From: Terriglobia bacterium
GTDB taxonomy: Bacteria; Acidobacteriota; Terriglobia; Terriglobales; Acidobacteriaceae
Length of the DNA: 64,000 nucleotides
NCBI GenBank assembly: GCA_020073385.1
Contig: JAIQFH010000003.1
Span: 186,001 to 250,000 of the forward strand
Reading direction: 5' to 3'
The notes under the pieces are model-generated. The model searched no databases, had not been told where the DNA came from, and saw nothing but the letters and a program-made list of their open reading frames with translations. Below, piece after piece: positions 17,494-26,455 of the stretch. A program made the position numbers and the translations under genes. Position 1 is the stretch's first letter; each line of letters starts with the position of its first letter.

Positions 17494-17594
17494 ATTTATC
17501 GTTCCTCCAGGCTTGTGAGATGACGGGAGATTGGATTTCGATGCAAGGTTCGTTGGGTCATTATAGCTTGAGGATGGCAATGGGTTGGGGACTC

Positions 17595-17625
17595 ACCACA
17601 GGGGACACTGGGTAACACAGAGGAA
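17595..17625 (-). repeat. Dispersed CCTCTGTG-type repeat (diverged)
   Basis: CACCACAGGGGACACTGGG followed by AACACAGAGGAATT. It lies between the sod gene and the TonB-dependent receptor. Confidence 0.45.
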
Positions 17626-17641
17626 TTCAGGCATTGCTTTA

Positions 17642-20158
17642 CTACTTCCGGCCGAGCAGGCGGATTCTTGAGGTGAAGGCTCTTCCCTGGCAGGCGGTGA
17701 ATGTCGGGGTCGAGTGGGAGGAGTCGACCACGTTGTTCACGACATAAGGATTGCAGCGACCGGTGATGTTGTCGAAGCCTCCGCGCAGGGCCCAATAGTT
17801 ATGGAAGAGATGGAACTTCTTTTCGAGTTGCACGTTCAGGGAAAAGTAGTCAGGGTATCGCTCCGCACCAGGTTTTCCAATGAGTTCATGCTGATCGTTC
17901 AAAAGGCTGAACGGGAATCCGTTGCGGGCTTCCATCGAGTAGGCGAGTTCGAATTTGTGGAAGACGGGAAGGCTGAAGAAAGGAACATATCCCCAGGAAA
18001 GAAAGCGGTTCGGAGTGTCCCACGGGTAAGGACCAGGTTGTTGCGAACTGAGGACTGGATTGTCGACGCTGAAATCGAGCGCCTGGTTGGTGCGGGCTCG
18101 CGAGCGCGTGTACGAACCCATGATCGTATAGGTCTCGCGGAAGTTGTGCCGAAGCGAGATCTGAAACGCGTCGTAGTGATCTTCACGAGTATTGCGAAGA
18201 ATGAAATCGCCCGTCGTTGTCGAATTCCGCGTGTCGTAGACGAAGCCGTTGGTGCCATGTCGGCGCAGAAATTCCGCTTTGAGGTAGATCGCCCTCGGCA
18301 GTTTCTTTTCTAAACCGAGGCTCCAGTTGAGGAACCGCGGGGGCTCGAGCGTGTTGGTGTCGATTGAAAACGTGGTCGTGAAAGGCCCTGTTGGGGTGAC
18401 GCACTTGGTCGGGTTGGTGCAAGTGGGATTGGTAGCGAAGAATATGTCTTCCCGGCTGCCCGCAAACGGGCGGGCGATGAGGAATAGGGGCGTCGCATCA
18501 TAGACAAGGCCGATTCCGGCTGAGAGTTTGGTATCGCCGGAATTGTCGAGAACATAAGTTCCCGCAAGACGCGGGGAAAGAGCCGCTTCGTGGACGATCG
18601 AGTCCCAATCGAAACGAATTCCTGGTTCAATGAGCAGGCGGTCGGTGACACTCCAGCGATCTTCGATGTAGGCGCTGACCTCGTCATTTGTTTGCTCATG
18701 AGGCAGGGCGGCAGTGAAGGTGGAGTAGCGAGTGCAAGGAAAGTCTTTGTCTTTCGGCGCAGCGAAACAGATGTCGCCAGGTTCCAGGCTGGAAACTTGT
18801 GCCGTCAAAAATGAAATTGGTTGACGATTGAACTGGGCATCATAAGAGAGGCGGTCGAGATCGATGCCGACTTTGAAATCGTGACGGCCGTGCCAGTAGT
18901 GGGGCGAAAGATACAGGTTTGCCAAGCCTTGCCAGCGAGTGGCTGACGTGTGCTGGTTCAGATAGTAGTTGCCGAACGCGGTGCTGGGAGTGATCTGGTA
19001 GGGGGCCGTCCCGTACGGGGTGAGGCGCAGATTGTATTGGCTGAAGGCAAGTCCGGTTTCGAGCAGCTGGCCGCCGTTGAAGTAATGCTGGTCTTTCACA
19101 CTGGATATGTAGGCGGTCTCGACATCCTGCGGATTCGTCTGTTGCGGGCTTTGCGGCGAGAGATATGTGTACTGGTCGTGCAGGTAATTGATGAGAAAAC
19201 TTGTCGTGAGAATGTTGCGACTCGTGATGTTGGCCTGGACCTTCGACAGATTGCCAATGCGCCAGATGTAATCGCTGTCCTGGTTGACCGGGAGAGCGGT
19301 GTAAACCAGATTGTTGTATTCGCCTTCGAATGCGTTGTAGTACCAGATTCTCCCCTTAAGGATTGGGCCGGACGTGGTGAAGCGGGGAAGGAATTGATTA
19401 AAGCGCCATCCGTGCTTGTTCTGGAGGGATGGAATGAAGTTGGTGGCGAAGAAGCGATAGTGGTCATCACCAATCCCAGTATTCAGATGGAGGACTCCGG
19501 CAGATCCTTTGCCGGATTCGGCAGGCTCGCGCGAGGGCTCGACCTGTATGGAGCGGAAAGCGTCGACACTGACGTGAACCACGAGTTGTCCGCTGGCAGG
19601 TTGGGTGACGTTGAAGCCATCGAGCTGAGTCTGGGTCTGATAGGTTTGCGCCCCGGCGACGTGAGGCTGGCCAAACTGGTCCTGGACAACTCCGGGAATA
19701 AAGTTCAGCACGTTGCGGTAGTCGTGTGTGCCGGGGTAAACGATGTCGATGACGTCGAGCCCACTGATGGTTTCCTGCGACGTGACCTGCGCGGGATCGA
19801 TGGCCAGAGGGGATTCGTGGACGTCGACAGTTTCATGCACTTCCTGCAGGTGAGAGATCGCCACTTCAATGTTCGAAGTTCGCGTCATCTCCACGGCGGG
19901 CTGCTGAAGTTCGTAGAAGCCCTCTTTTTCGACGCGTAGCTGGTATTGCCCCGGCGCGAGATTAGGGAACTGGCAGCGTCCCGTGTAGTCAGTCTGGCAT
20001 CGAATGGAAAGCTGCGATGGGGCTTCCAAAGAAATCCGTGCGGAAGGAACCGCGACTCCGTTTTCGTCAACCACTGTGATCACGGGGACCGAGCCGACTT
20101 GGGCGGCGGCCGTACAGGCGAGAGCGACGGTCAGGAGGAGGGCACGCATCCGTTCCAC
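17642..20158 (-). CDS. TonB-dependent receptor with carboxypeptidase-regulatory N-terminus
   Basis: This is an outer-membrane transporter of about 835 residues with a signal peptide (LLLTVALACTAAAQ). Residues ~20-110 form a carboxypeptidase-regulatory-like fold (VDENGVAVPSARISLEA... APGQYQLRVEKEGFY). Then come a plug-like region (GLDVIDIVYPGTHDYRNVLNFIPGV) and a long aromatic-rich barrel. This OmpA/CarbopepD-plus-barrel layout is the common acidobacterial TonB receptor form, often linked to glycan or siderophore uptake. The frame opens at GTG 20158; the ATG at 20149 is an equally good start. It follows two multihaem cytochrome genes on the same strand after 90 bp. Confidence 0.85.
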   Translation of the reverse strand: MERMRALLLTVALACTAAAQVGSVPVITVVDENGVAVPSARISLEAPSQLSIRCQTDYTGRCQFPNLAPGQYQLRVEKEGFYELQQPAVEMTRTSNIEVAISHLQEVHETVDVHESPLAIDPAQVTSQETISGLDVIDIVYPGTHDYRNVLNFIPGVVQDQFGQPHVAGAQTYQTQTQLDGFNVTQPASGQLVVHVSVDAFRSIQVEPSREPAESGKGSAGVLHLNTGIGDDHYRFFATNFIPSLQNKHGWRFNQFLPRFTTSGPILKGRIWYYNAFEGEYNNLVYTALPVNQDSDYIWRIGNLSKVQANITSRNILTTSFLINYLHDQYTYLSPQSPQQTNPQDVETAYISSVKDQHYFNGGQLLETGLAFSQYNLRLTPYGTAPYQITPSTAFGNYYLNQHTSATRWQGLANLYLSPHYWHGRHDFKVGIDLDRLSYDAQFNRQPISFLTAQVSSLEPGDICFAAPKDKDFPCTRYSTFTAALPHEQTNDEVSAYIEDRWSVTDRLLIEPGIRFDWDSIVHEAALSPRLAGTYVLDNSGDTKLSAGIGLVYDATPLFLIARPFAGSREDIFFATNPTCTNPTKCVTPTGPFTTTFSIDTNTLEPPRFLNWSLGLEKKLPRAIYLKAEFLRRHGTNGFVYDTRNSTTTGDFILRNTREDHYDAFQISLRHNFRETYTIMGSYTRSRARTNQALDFSVDNPVLSSQQPGPYPWDTPNRFLSWGYVPFFSLPVFHKFELAYSMEARNGFPFSLLNDQHELIGKPGAERYPDYFSLNVQLEKKFHLFHNYWALRGGFDNITGRCNPYVVNNVVDSSHSTPTFTACQGRAFTSRIRLLGRK

Positions 20159-20248
20159 TCATTGTATGAGCGTACGCGGGAATTGGTTTCTTAAGATGCG
20201 GAGAATCTGCCGAATGGAAGCCCGAAGCGGAGCGGTGACTCCAAAAGT

Positions 20249-21769
20249 CTACGGCCCGGTGCCGCCAGTGTGGCAATCGGCGCAGCTGACCTGCGTCAGA
20301 TCTCCGATGTCTACCGGATGTTGGAACGCAGGTGCGGGGGCAGTCGCGGTGGCGGTGCCCTCGGTTTCCGACATCACGGAGTGACACTGGTTGCAGTCCT
20401 TACTGATTGCGCGGCCGTCGGCGCTGACGTGCTGGCCGTCATGGCAGCGGAAGCATCCCGGGTAATAGTAGTGCCCAAGATTGTTGGGATGCGTCTGCCA
20501 ATTCAGCTTCATGTCGGGGAAAGTGGTGCGGCTGTAGATCTGCTGAATTTCCGTGACTGCGTTGCGGATCTCCAGTTGCCTACTCTTGGCTACATCCGGA
20601 TATTTCGTCTCATAGAAACCCTGGAGGCCGCTGGCAATGGCGCGCAACGCTTCGTCGTTGGTTTTGTAAGTGGCCGCCAGGACCGTCACCGCCTCTTGCT
20701 TGATGAAGGGCAATGATGTATCGATGCGGCGAGCGAGCAATGCCTGATCGACTGACTGATCCGGCGGAACGTAGATGTGCGTGGGCCGGTTATGGCAATC
20801 GACACAGTCCATGTGGTGACGCGGCGATTTTGCGATCTGATCTTTGCTCAGGCTTGAGTCTTTCGCGTAGTACTCGGTGACGCGTCCCTGCAGGTCTTCG
20901 ACGTGGATGTAAGGGATCACCTGGCGCTTGTCGTCGGCGGCAACATAGTCGATCTTGTTGCCGATGTTCATGTGCCAGTGGATGCCTTCGGGCGCACCAG
21001 TGGCGGGATCTCCGCCGCCCGTCTTGATCAGCATGCGAATCTGGCGGAGGGTGTTCTTCTCATCGCTGCCGAAGTGCGAGAAGACTTTCAGCTGGCCGCC
21101 GTAGAACTTTTTCGGCCAGTGGCATTGTTCGCAGGTTTCCTGCGCCGGGCGGAGGTTTCTCACCGGAGAAGGAATCGGGCGGGGATAGGTATTGAATATC
21201 GTCGCAAACACCTGGCGGCTGCCCGAAAGCTTCGACTTCACGAACCAAGTGGCTCCCGCGCCCACGTGGCACTCCGCGCAGGCCACACGGGCATGGGGAG
21301 AAAGTTGGTACGCCGTATATTCGGGAATCATCACGGTGTGGCAGAGTTGTCCGCAGAAAGAGGTCGATTCCGTGAATTCGTACGCTTTATAGCTACCAGC
21401 GGCGCTGACGACAACGAACACAAGTAAGAACGTGATGAATGAAATGACAGCGCTGCGCTGGGTGTGATCGTTCAGATCAATGCGGGGATAGAAAGCTGAA
21501 GGGGCTGCATGCTTCCGGCGTTCCAGGAGCACGCCGGCCAGCATCAGTAGCAAACTGAGGATCAGGAATCCCGGCGACACCATGTAGGCCAGAATGCCAA
21601 TGTAAGGGCTGGGCTTGGTCGCAATCTGATCAATCAGGAAGAAAATGAAAATGTTGGCCACGCTGACGATTCCCAGCGCCACTCCCGCGAGGCTGACCGG
21701 ATTGCGCAGCAGCATGCGCGAGCGATGCCAGGGTTCCACCGCAGGCGGTGGAGTCTTCTCAGTGTCCAT
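20249..21769 (-). CDS. NapC/NirT-type membrane-anchored heptahaem cytochrome c
   Basis: The 506-residue protein has three N-terminal membrane helices (about residues 28-50, 58-82 and 108-130), followed by a periplasmic domain with seven CxxCH haem motifs: CGQLC-H as an NapC-like CxxxCH site, then CAECH, CEQCH, CVDCH, CFRCH, CNQCH and CADCH. NapC/NirT proteins take electrons from quinol to periplasmic or outer partners. Its start overlaps the end of the upstream 11-haem gene by 11 bp, indicating translational coupling. A Pro/Ala/Thr-rich stretch precedes the last haem. The terminal acceptor is not identified. Confidence 0.88.
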   Translation of the reverse strand: MDTEKTPPPAVEPWHRSRMLLRNPVSLAGVALGIVSVANIFIFFLIDQIATKPSPYIGILAYMVSPGFLILSLLLMLAGVLLERRKHAAPSAFYPRIDLNDHTQRSAVISFITFLLVFVVVSAAGSYKAYEFTESTSFCGQLCHTVMIPEYTAYQLSPHARVACAECHVGAGATWFVKSKLSGSRQVFATIFNTYPRPIPSPVRNLRPAQETCEQCHWPKKFYGGQLKVFSHFGSDEKNTLRQIRMLIKTGGGDPATGAPEGIHWHMNIGNKIDYVAADDKRQVIPYIHVEDLQGRVTEYYAKDSSLSKDQIAKSPRHHMDCVDCHNRPTHIYVPPDQSVDQALLARRIDTSLPFIKQEAVTVLAATYKTNDEALRAIASGLQGFYETKYPDVAKSRQLEIRNAVTEIQQIYSRTTFPDMKLNWQTHPNNLGHYYYPGCFRCHDGQHVSADGRAISKDCNQCHSVMSETEGTATATAPAPAFQHPVDIGDLTQVSCADCHTGGTGP

Positions 21770-23762
21770 GCTTGACCTCAGTTGGTTCTGGTTCTTCCGC
21801 TATCGTGGCGTGTGATTCCTCATGGTTCAAGACTTCGACAACCGGGCTCGGATCCAGGCCGTGTTCTTCCTCATAGTGATGTAGCGTCATTTTCCCATCC
21901 CACCACGCCCAGTTCATCGGATAAACGTCAGGATCGAGGAATACCTGATAGAAATGCCAGACGATAATCGCGAGGGTTGCCAATACTGCCTCGTAAAAAT
22001 GGATTGCGGTCGCGACGTCGAGCCACCAGCGCGGCAGATGATTGCCGAAGGACACTTTCGCCCACAACATGACACCGGTTCCGGCCATCACGAACATGCC
22101 CCAGACCAGGGCCCAGTATTCCGCCTTTTCCGCGTAATTAAAGCGCGGGAAGTCGGGCTTGATGTTGGAGAAGCCCAGATAGTACGACAGATTCTGCCAT
22201 GCGCCCTTGACGTCGTCCACTGTGGGGAAGAGATCGCGCGCCAGGCGGCGTCCTTGGCGCGTCAGAAAAAGGTCGAAGAGGTGAATGATGCTCACGCCGA
22301 TCAGAACCACGGCTGCCACGCGATGTAGCAGGTGCCGCATCCGCTCGCCGAGGGACAGCATCGAGGCGAACCAGGAATCGGGGAACTTCAAAGCGAAGCC
22401 GGTAAGCACGAGCAGGATGAAGCTAGTCAGCAAAGCGGCGTGCTGCCAGCGGAAGCGCAGTGGCATGCGGGTGACGAATCGATGCTCAAGCTTGCGCCGC
22501 GCGATCACCTTGGCGCGCCAAATGATGAAGTTATGCGCCAGCATGCCGCCAATCACCATGAAGATCAGGGCGAGATACATCTTGCGAATCCAACGGACGG
22601 CTTTACTGCCGATGTCGGCTGAAAGCGGCGCGTCTACGTGAACCTTCGCCGAAGTAAATTTCTCTGTCACGCCCGGATGGCACTGGCCGCAGGTGCGTGC
22701 GAGATTGGAGGGGTGAATGGTCGAACGCGGATCGCTCGAGGGGAAAATGCTGTGAGTGCCGTGGCAACTGGCGCAGTTGGCCACGACCTGTGAACCGAGG
22801 CGCGAGGCCAGTCCGTGATAGCTGGCGAGATAGGTTGTGGCGCGGCGGCCTTCGACGCCAAACTCCTGCGAGAGCCGCATTCCTTCATGGCAGCGGGCGC
22901 ATGTGGCTTGCGCCACATTCTGCGCCGACACCGGCGAGTTCGGATCAGTATGCGCTTTGATGGAGTGAATGCCGTGGCAGTCCGTGCACACTGGCGCCTG
23001 CCAGTTGGCGTTCGCGATCGCCTGGCCATGAATGCTTTGTTGGAATTCCTTGGAGATCTGCTCGTGGCACTTGCCGCAGGTCACTGGTACGTTGAATTTG
23101 AAGATGGGGGATTTCGAGTCTTTGGCGTCGAGAATTTCGTGCGTGCCGTGACAATCGGTGCAGACCGCCGCTTTCTCAGACCCGTTGGCGACGGCATGTC
23201 CGTGAACGCTCTGCTCATACGAGGAGACCGTCTGGACACGAAGGCCGCTGCCCTCCATTACAAACTTCTGGCTGTGGCAGGCTCCGCAAGTCGCCGGAAT
23301 GTTGCTGTGATGCACGCGCGACTTGGGATCGCTTGCCGGCAGGAGTGCGTGTGGGCTGCCGTGGCAGTCAACACAAGTGGCCGCGTTTGAGTTCCCGCCT
23401 TTTACGGCCTTGGCGTGAAAGCTGCGCTCGTAGGCTGCCTGCTCGTCGGCGTGGCAGGTGGCACACGTGATCCGCTGCGGAGGGGTCTCATGCGCGGAAC
23501 TCTTTACGTCCGTGTGGCAATCCACGCAGGTGAACATGCTGCCATGGATGGAATCTTTAAACGCCTGAGGATCGACGTGCAGGCTAACAACCTTGCCGTT
23601 CACTTCGTGCGACAGAGAAGCATCGCTGTGGCAGGCGAGACATTCGTCAGCCGTGGGCTTCGGGGAATCTTTCTTGGACGCAGCGTGGAGCGCTCCCGCT
23701 GCTAAAAGAAGGGTGAGGGCAACTCCAGGCGCAAAAAGATTCCGTATTGTTCGCGTGGACAT
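21759..23762 (-). CDS. Undecahaem cytochrome c fused to a cytochrome b561-like membrane domain
   Basis: A signal peptide (about residues 1-27) precedes a periplasmic region with eleven CxxCH motifs (CLACH, CVDCH, CATCH, CVDCH, CGACH, CTDCH, CGKCH, CTDCH, CARCH, CASCH, CGQCH). These are spaced with SxHG repeats typical of cytochrome c3/NrfA-like stacks. The C-terminal ~280 residues hold several membrane helices with haem-b histidines (RWQHAALLTSF, HLLHRVAAVVL, HFYEAVLATLAIIVWHFYQ), as in formate-dehydrogenase-gamma/b561 domains. It is predicted to link the quinone pool to periplasmic haems. I prefer the ATG at 23762 (GGTGAGAG upstream) over 23777. Confidence 0.88.
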   Translation of the reverse strand: MSTRTIRNLFAPGVALTLLLAAGALHAASKKDSPKPTADECLACHSDASLSHEVNGKVVSLHVDPQAFKDSIHGSMFTCVDCHTDVKSSAHETPPQRITCATCHADEQAAYERSFHAKAVKGGNSNAATCVDCHGSPHALLPASDPKSRVHHSNIPATCGACHSQKFVMEGSGLRVQTVSSYEQSVHGHAVANGSEKAAVCTDCHGTHEILDAKDSKSPIFKFNVPVTCGKCHEQISKEFQQSIHGQAIANANWQAPVCTDCHGIHSIKAHTDPNSPVSAQNVAQATCARCHEGMRLSQEFGVEGRRATTYLASYHGLASRLGSQVVANCASCHGTHSIFPSSDPRSTIHPSNLARTCGQCHPGVTEKFTSAKVHVDAPLSADIGSKAVRWIRKMYLALIFMVIGGMLAHNFIIWRAKVIARRKLEHRFVTRMPLRFRWQHAALLTSFILLVLTGFALKFPDSWFASMLSLGERMRHLLHRVAAVVLIGVSIIHLFDLFLTRQGRRLARDLFPTVDDVKGAWQNLSYYLGFSNIKPDFPRFNYAEKAEYWALVWGMFVMAGTGVMLWAKVSFGNHLPRWWLDVATAIHFYEAVLATLAIIVWHFYQVFLDPDVYPMNWAWWDGKMTLHHYEEEHGLDPSPVVEVLNHEESHATIAEEPEPTEVKHGH

Positions 23763-23837
23763 GCTCTCACCCGCCATTTCTTCAGAATCAAGCGATTTTT
23801 CTTAGGCGGCATTGCTGCCGCTCATTGTTTGCCAGAT

Positions 23838-24167
23838 CTACTTGGCCAGACCGCGAATGTGAGTGACCAGGTCTTTGATCTCCGCATCCTTAAGCTTGCC
23901 GCTGTAGGACGGCATCTTGCCTTTGCCCTTGGTGATGATGTCGGTCAACTGGGCATCGGTTTCAGCCTTAACTTCGGGCGAAGCAAAGTCGCGGGCGCCC
24001 ATCTTGGTGCCCACCGCCGTGCCTTTGCCATCCGGACCATGGCACATAGCGCACTTTGCCTTGTAAGTGGCGGCAGCGTCATCAGCGAATGCCGGCGACG
24101 CGCAGGCCGCGATCAGACCGCAAGCCAGCAAAGCTACAAGGGCCGTTCGAAAGGAGAGGTATTTCAT
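23838..24167 (-). CDS. Small class I cytochrome c
   Basis: This 109-residue exported protein has a signal peptide (MKYLSFRTALVALLACGLIAA...AFA), a single haem site CAMCH near residue 39 and a Met ligand in KGKMPSY. Length and motif fit cytochrome c6/c553-like electron carriers that shuttle electrons in the periplasm. It sits just upstream of the 11-haem and 7-haem genes on the same strand, so it is likely a soluble partner. CRP-type palindromes lie 200-250 bp upstream. Confidence 0.92.
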   Translation of the reverse strand: MKYLSFRTALVALLACGLIAACASPAFADDAAATYKAKCAMCHGPDGKGTAVGTKMGARDFASPEVKAETDAQLTDIITKGKGKMPSYSGKLKDAEIKDLVTHIRGLAK

Positions 24168-24363
24168 ATAGTTAGCTTCCTCCTAAGGAAGATTTTTCGT
24201 TGGCACGATATCACAGAGCAGGGGTCGCCCGTTGCCTCACTGCCACAACCCGTGATAAAGCGGGTTGCAGTGGATCGTGCTATCGTCCCGTACCCTGAGA
24301 ACTCACTCGCAGGCCTAGGTTCGCATGCCGGGGAAAGCCGACCTATGGCAGAAGTCACTCGCC

Positions 24364-24415
24364 CCTGTGACATGAATCACAGGGTTTTCTCCAGTCAATT
24401 GTGATGGTTATCACG
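24364..24415. promoter_or_regulatory. Two CRP/FNR-type binding sites
   Basis: Site 1 (24366-24381) is TGTGA-CATGAA-TCACA, a perfect match to the CRP consensus, within a 20-bp palindrome 24364-24383. Site 2 (24400-24415) is TGTGA-TGGTTA-TCACG. They lie in the divergent gap between the cytochrome c gene and the radical-SAM-like gene. Site 2 ends six bases before the most upstream GTG of the latter, which argues for a later start codon. Confidence 0.7.
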
Positions 24416-24471
24416 GGTGGGTGTGCGATTCCGCACTGCTCGAAGACATCGCGCGTCCTACGATGGGCGGC

Positions 24472-25611
24472 ATGCCTACCGCCTCGCAGTTACCCCCCGG
24501 ACGCTCGAAATCGACCCCCGTCAGCGCCGGACGGGCGGCGGTTTCGGAGGCTGATGCGATTGGAGCTTCACGCGGCTTCCCGCTCCGGCCATTGCAGGTG
24601 ACCTGGGAAATGACGCGACCCGGTGGGGGGAAGGCTGCGACGGCGCGCCCAGCCAAGAGTGCATCGCGTGAAGCCAACCACTTCTCGACCGCGGAAGCTT
24701 TTCACCTGATCGAGGACGTTGCCGCCATGCACGTGCCGCTGCTGGCGCTCACAGGCGGCGATCCTCTGACTCGCCCTGACCTGTTTCCTATCATCGAATT
24801 CGCGTCGGGCCACTCGGTGCGCACCGCTCTTACCCTGCTGCCAACGCCCAATCTCGAGCCGGGCATCATCGCCGAACTGAAAGCATGCGGGCTGATGCGG
24901 GTTGGATTCTGGTTGCATGGCTCGACACCCGCGCTCCACGACAGTTACTGGGGAATCTCAGGGCTACACCGGCGCACGCTGGACGCCATCGGCACATGTC
25001 ATGAAGTGCAGCTGCCGGTGCAGGTAAACACCATCGTGTCGCGGCGGAACGTTCAGGATCTCGATTCCATGATTGAGCTCCTGACGAGGCTCGACGTGGT
25101 GTTGTGGAATGTCGTCTTCTTCGTGCCAACCAGCCGCGACGAGGCCGGCACGATGCTAAGCGCCGACGAACATGAGGACGCTTTTGCCAGGCTCTACCAG
25201 GCCTCGAGGCATGTACATTTCCAGATCAAAACTACCGAGGGACAGCACTACCAGCGCTATCTATTGCAGCAACGGGTACGGGAATCGCGTGGACGGCTGA
25301 CCGAGGCCGAAGCCATTACCTGCGCTCCGAAGGGGCTCAGCGACGGAAAGGGATTGGTGTTCATCAACTATCGCGGCGAGGCCTCTCCCAGCCGGTTTCT
25401 TCCCCTCTCCGGCGGCGATGTGACCCGGCAATCGCTCGCCGATGTGTACTGCGAATCTCCGTTGTTCGTTTCGTTGCGCGATAGTTCGCGGCTGAAAGGG
25501 AAGTGCGGCCGGTGCCCGGCCCGTAATGTGTGCGGGGGATCACGCGCTCGCGCCTATGTGATGACCGGCGACCTGTTCGCGTCCGATCCTTGCTGCGCAT
25601 TTGAGCCGTGA
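24472..25611 (+). CDS. Radical SAM/SPASM-like protein lacking the CxxxCxxC cluster motif
   Basis: The protein (about 379 residues from the ATG at 24472; in-frame starts also at 24421 and 24463) aligns by eye with AhbD/NirJ-like radical SAM/SPASM enzymes: PLQVTWEMTR, LTGGDPLTRPDLFPIIEF (SAM-binding GGDP), LPVQVNTIVSRRNVQDLD, then KCGRCPARNVCGGSRARAYVMTGD (SPASM cluster). At the place of the [4Fe-4S] motif, after WEMTR, it reads PGGGKAATARPAKS; the three cysteines are Gly51, Ala55 and Ala58. No nearby frame restores them. It therefore should not bind the catalytic cluster and is a pseudoenzyme candidate. It sits in a CRP-site-rich redox cluster. Confidence 0.75.
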   Translation: MPTASQLPPGRSKSTPVSAGRAAVSEADAIGASRGFPLRPLQVTWEMTRPGGGKAATARPAKSASREANHFSTAEAFHLIEDVAAMHVPLLALTGGDPLTRPDLFPIIEFASGHSVRTALTLLPTPNLEPGIIAELKACGLMRVGFWLHGSTPALHDSYWGISGLHRRTLDAIGTCHEVQLPVQVNTIVSRRNVQDLDSMIELLTRLDVVLWNVVFFVPTSRDEAGTMLSADEHEDAFARLYQASRHVHFQIKTTEGQHYQRYLLQQRVRESRGRLTEAEAITCAPKGLSDGKGLVFINYRGEASPSRFLPLSGGDVTRQSLADVYCESPLFVSLRDSSRLKGKCGRCPARNVCGGSRARAYVMTGDLFASDPCCAFEP

Positions 25612-25688
25612 GTCAGTACGCTGTAGCAAGTACCCAATTCTTAGTTCTCGCTGACAACCCCAGGGCGCTCGATTAGTTCGTGTTTTTG

Positions 25689-25923
25689 CGTGAGTGAAAT
25701 CACACGGGGTTGTGATTGCGGCGGCAGCGGTTCTGACCGAGTTGCCAGCCTTGCGGGCGGCTCGGAAGGCGCTGAATTCGCGGGCCTCGCAGATCTCGTC
25801 GTGATTTAAATCACAAACAGTTGTGCTTTTGGTCACGCAGCCCGTTTCGGGATTCCTAGAAAATTGGGGCAATGGAGCGGGGCGGCAAGGCATGTGCGGC
25901 ACGCCCTTGTGATTCAAATCACC
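25689..25923. promoter_or_regulatory. Four CRP/FNR-type palindromes in a 380-bp intergenic region
   Basis: Sites with N6 spacing: CGTGA-GTGAAA-TCACA (25689-25704), CGTGA-TTTAAA-TCACA (25800-25815), TGTGC-TTTTGG-TCACG (25822-25837) and TGTGA-TTCAAA-TCACC (25908-25923). The middle two are centred 22 bp apart, about two helical turns. They precede the Cys-rich gene starting at 25994. No gene is seen in 25612-25993. Confidence 0.65.
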
Positions 25924-25993
25924 ATTCCAGGTGACTCAATACACGGTCTTCCTCGACTCCCTCTGGCATTCTGACACGCAATTGAGGTGCCCT

Positions 25994-26380
25994 ATGGCTC
26001 AAGACGATCGCGACATTCTCGAAATTCTGAAGTTCGAGTTGAGTTTTCTGGAGGATGGGGGCTATGGGCGGTCTCCGCAGGCGCCTTGGCGCGCCCCTGC
26101 CATCTTCGAAGATTCGCCGATATGTCCGAACTTCTGCGATCCGGCGCGTCCGCATCCGTGTGAGAGCTGCCTGCTCGAACAATTCGTACCGGAAGGCCAG
26201 CAGAAGGAAAGCATCCCGTGCCGGTTCATCCGCCTGACAGAAGAAGGGCTGACCGTAGAAGACCTGTACCGCACGGGCAGCCAGGCCGAAATGGAAGAGG
26301 CGCTGGCCAAATGGCTGCGCGCCCAGATTCAGCGGATCGAGCGGGAACGCGCGCTTTCTCCAAGGGAAGGCGCAGCCTAA
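25994..26380 (+). CDS. Hypothetical cysteine-rich protein
   Basis: This 128-residue soluble protein starts MAQDDRDILEILKFELSFLEDGGYGRSP, with GAGGTG upstream. It has a cysteine cluster CPNFC...HPCESC and a later SIPC (about residues 43-77), a spacing able to bind a metal or cluster. The C-terminus is helical and charged (EEALAKWLRAQIQRIERE). No named family is recognised. It lies downstream of four CRP-type sites and 75 bp before osmC, probably in one transcript, which suggests a redox or stress role. The long open frame on the opposite strand is a shadow. Confidence 0.7.
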   Translation: MAQDDRDILEILKFELSFLEDGGYGRSPQAPWRAPAIFEDSPICPNFCDPARPHPCESCLLEQFVPEGQQKESIPCRFIRLTEEGLTVEDLYRTGSQAEMEEALAKWLRAQIQRIERERALSPREGAA

Positions 26381-26455
26381 GCCCGCTGCCAAATTTCTAT
26401 CGAAGCTTGCAGGTTGTCCGTTCCAGCCCTACTGGACCAAGGAGACGTAAGAATC

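Noticed and set aside
24600..24660. Frameshift as explanation for the missing radical-SAM cysteines
   Set aside because: The other two frames here also lack a CxxxCxxC pattern, and the flanking protein sequence stays in register on both sides.
25919..26392. 157-residue open frame opposite the Cys-rich gene
   Set aside because: The plus-strand frame has a ribosome-binding site, sensible cysteine motifs and gene order; the minus frame has none of these and mirrors it.
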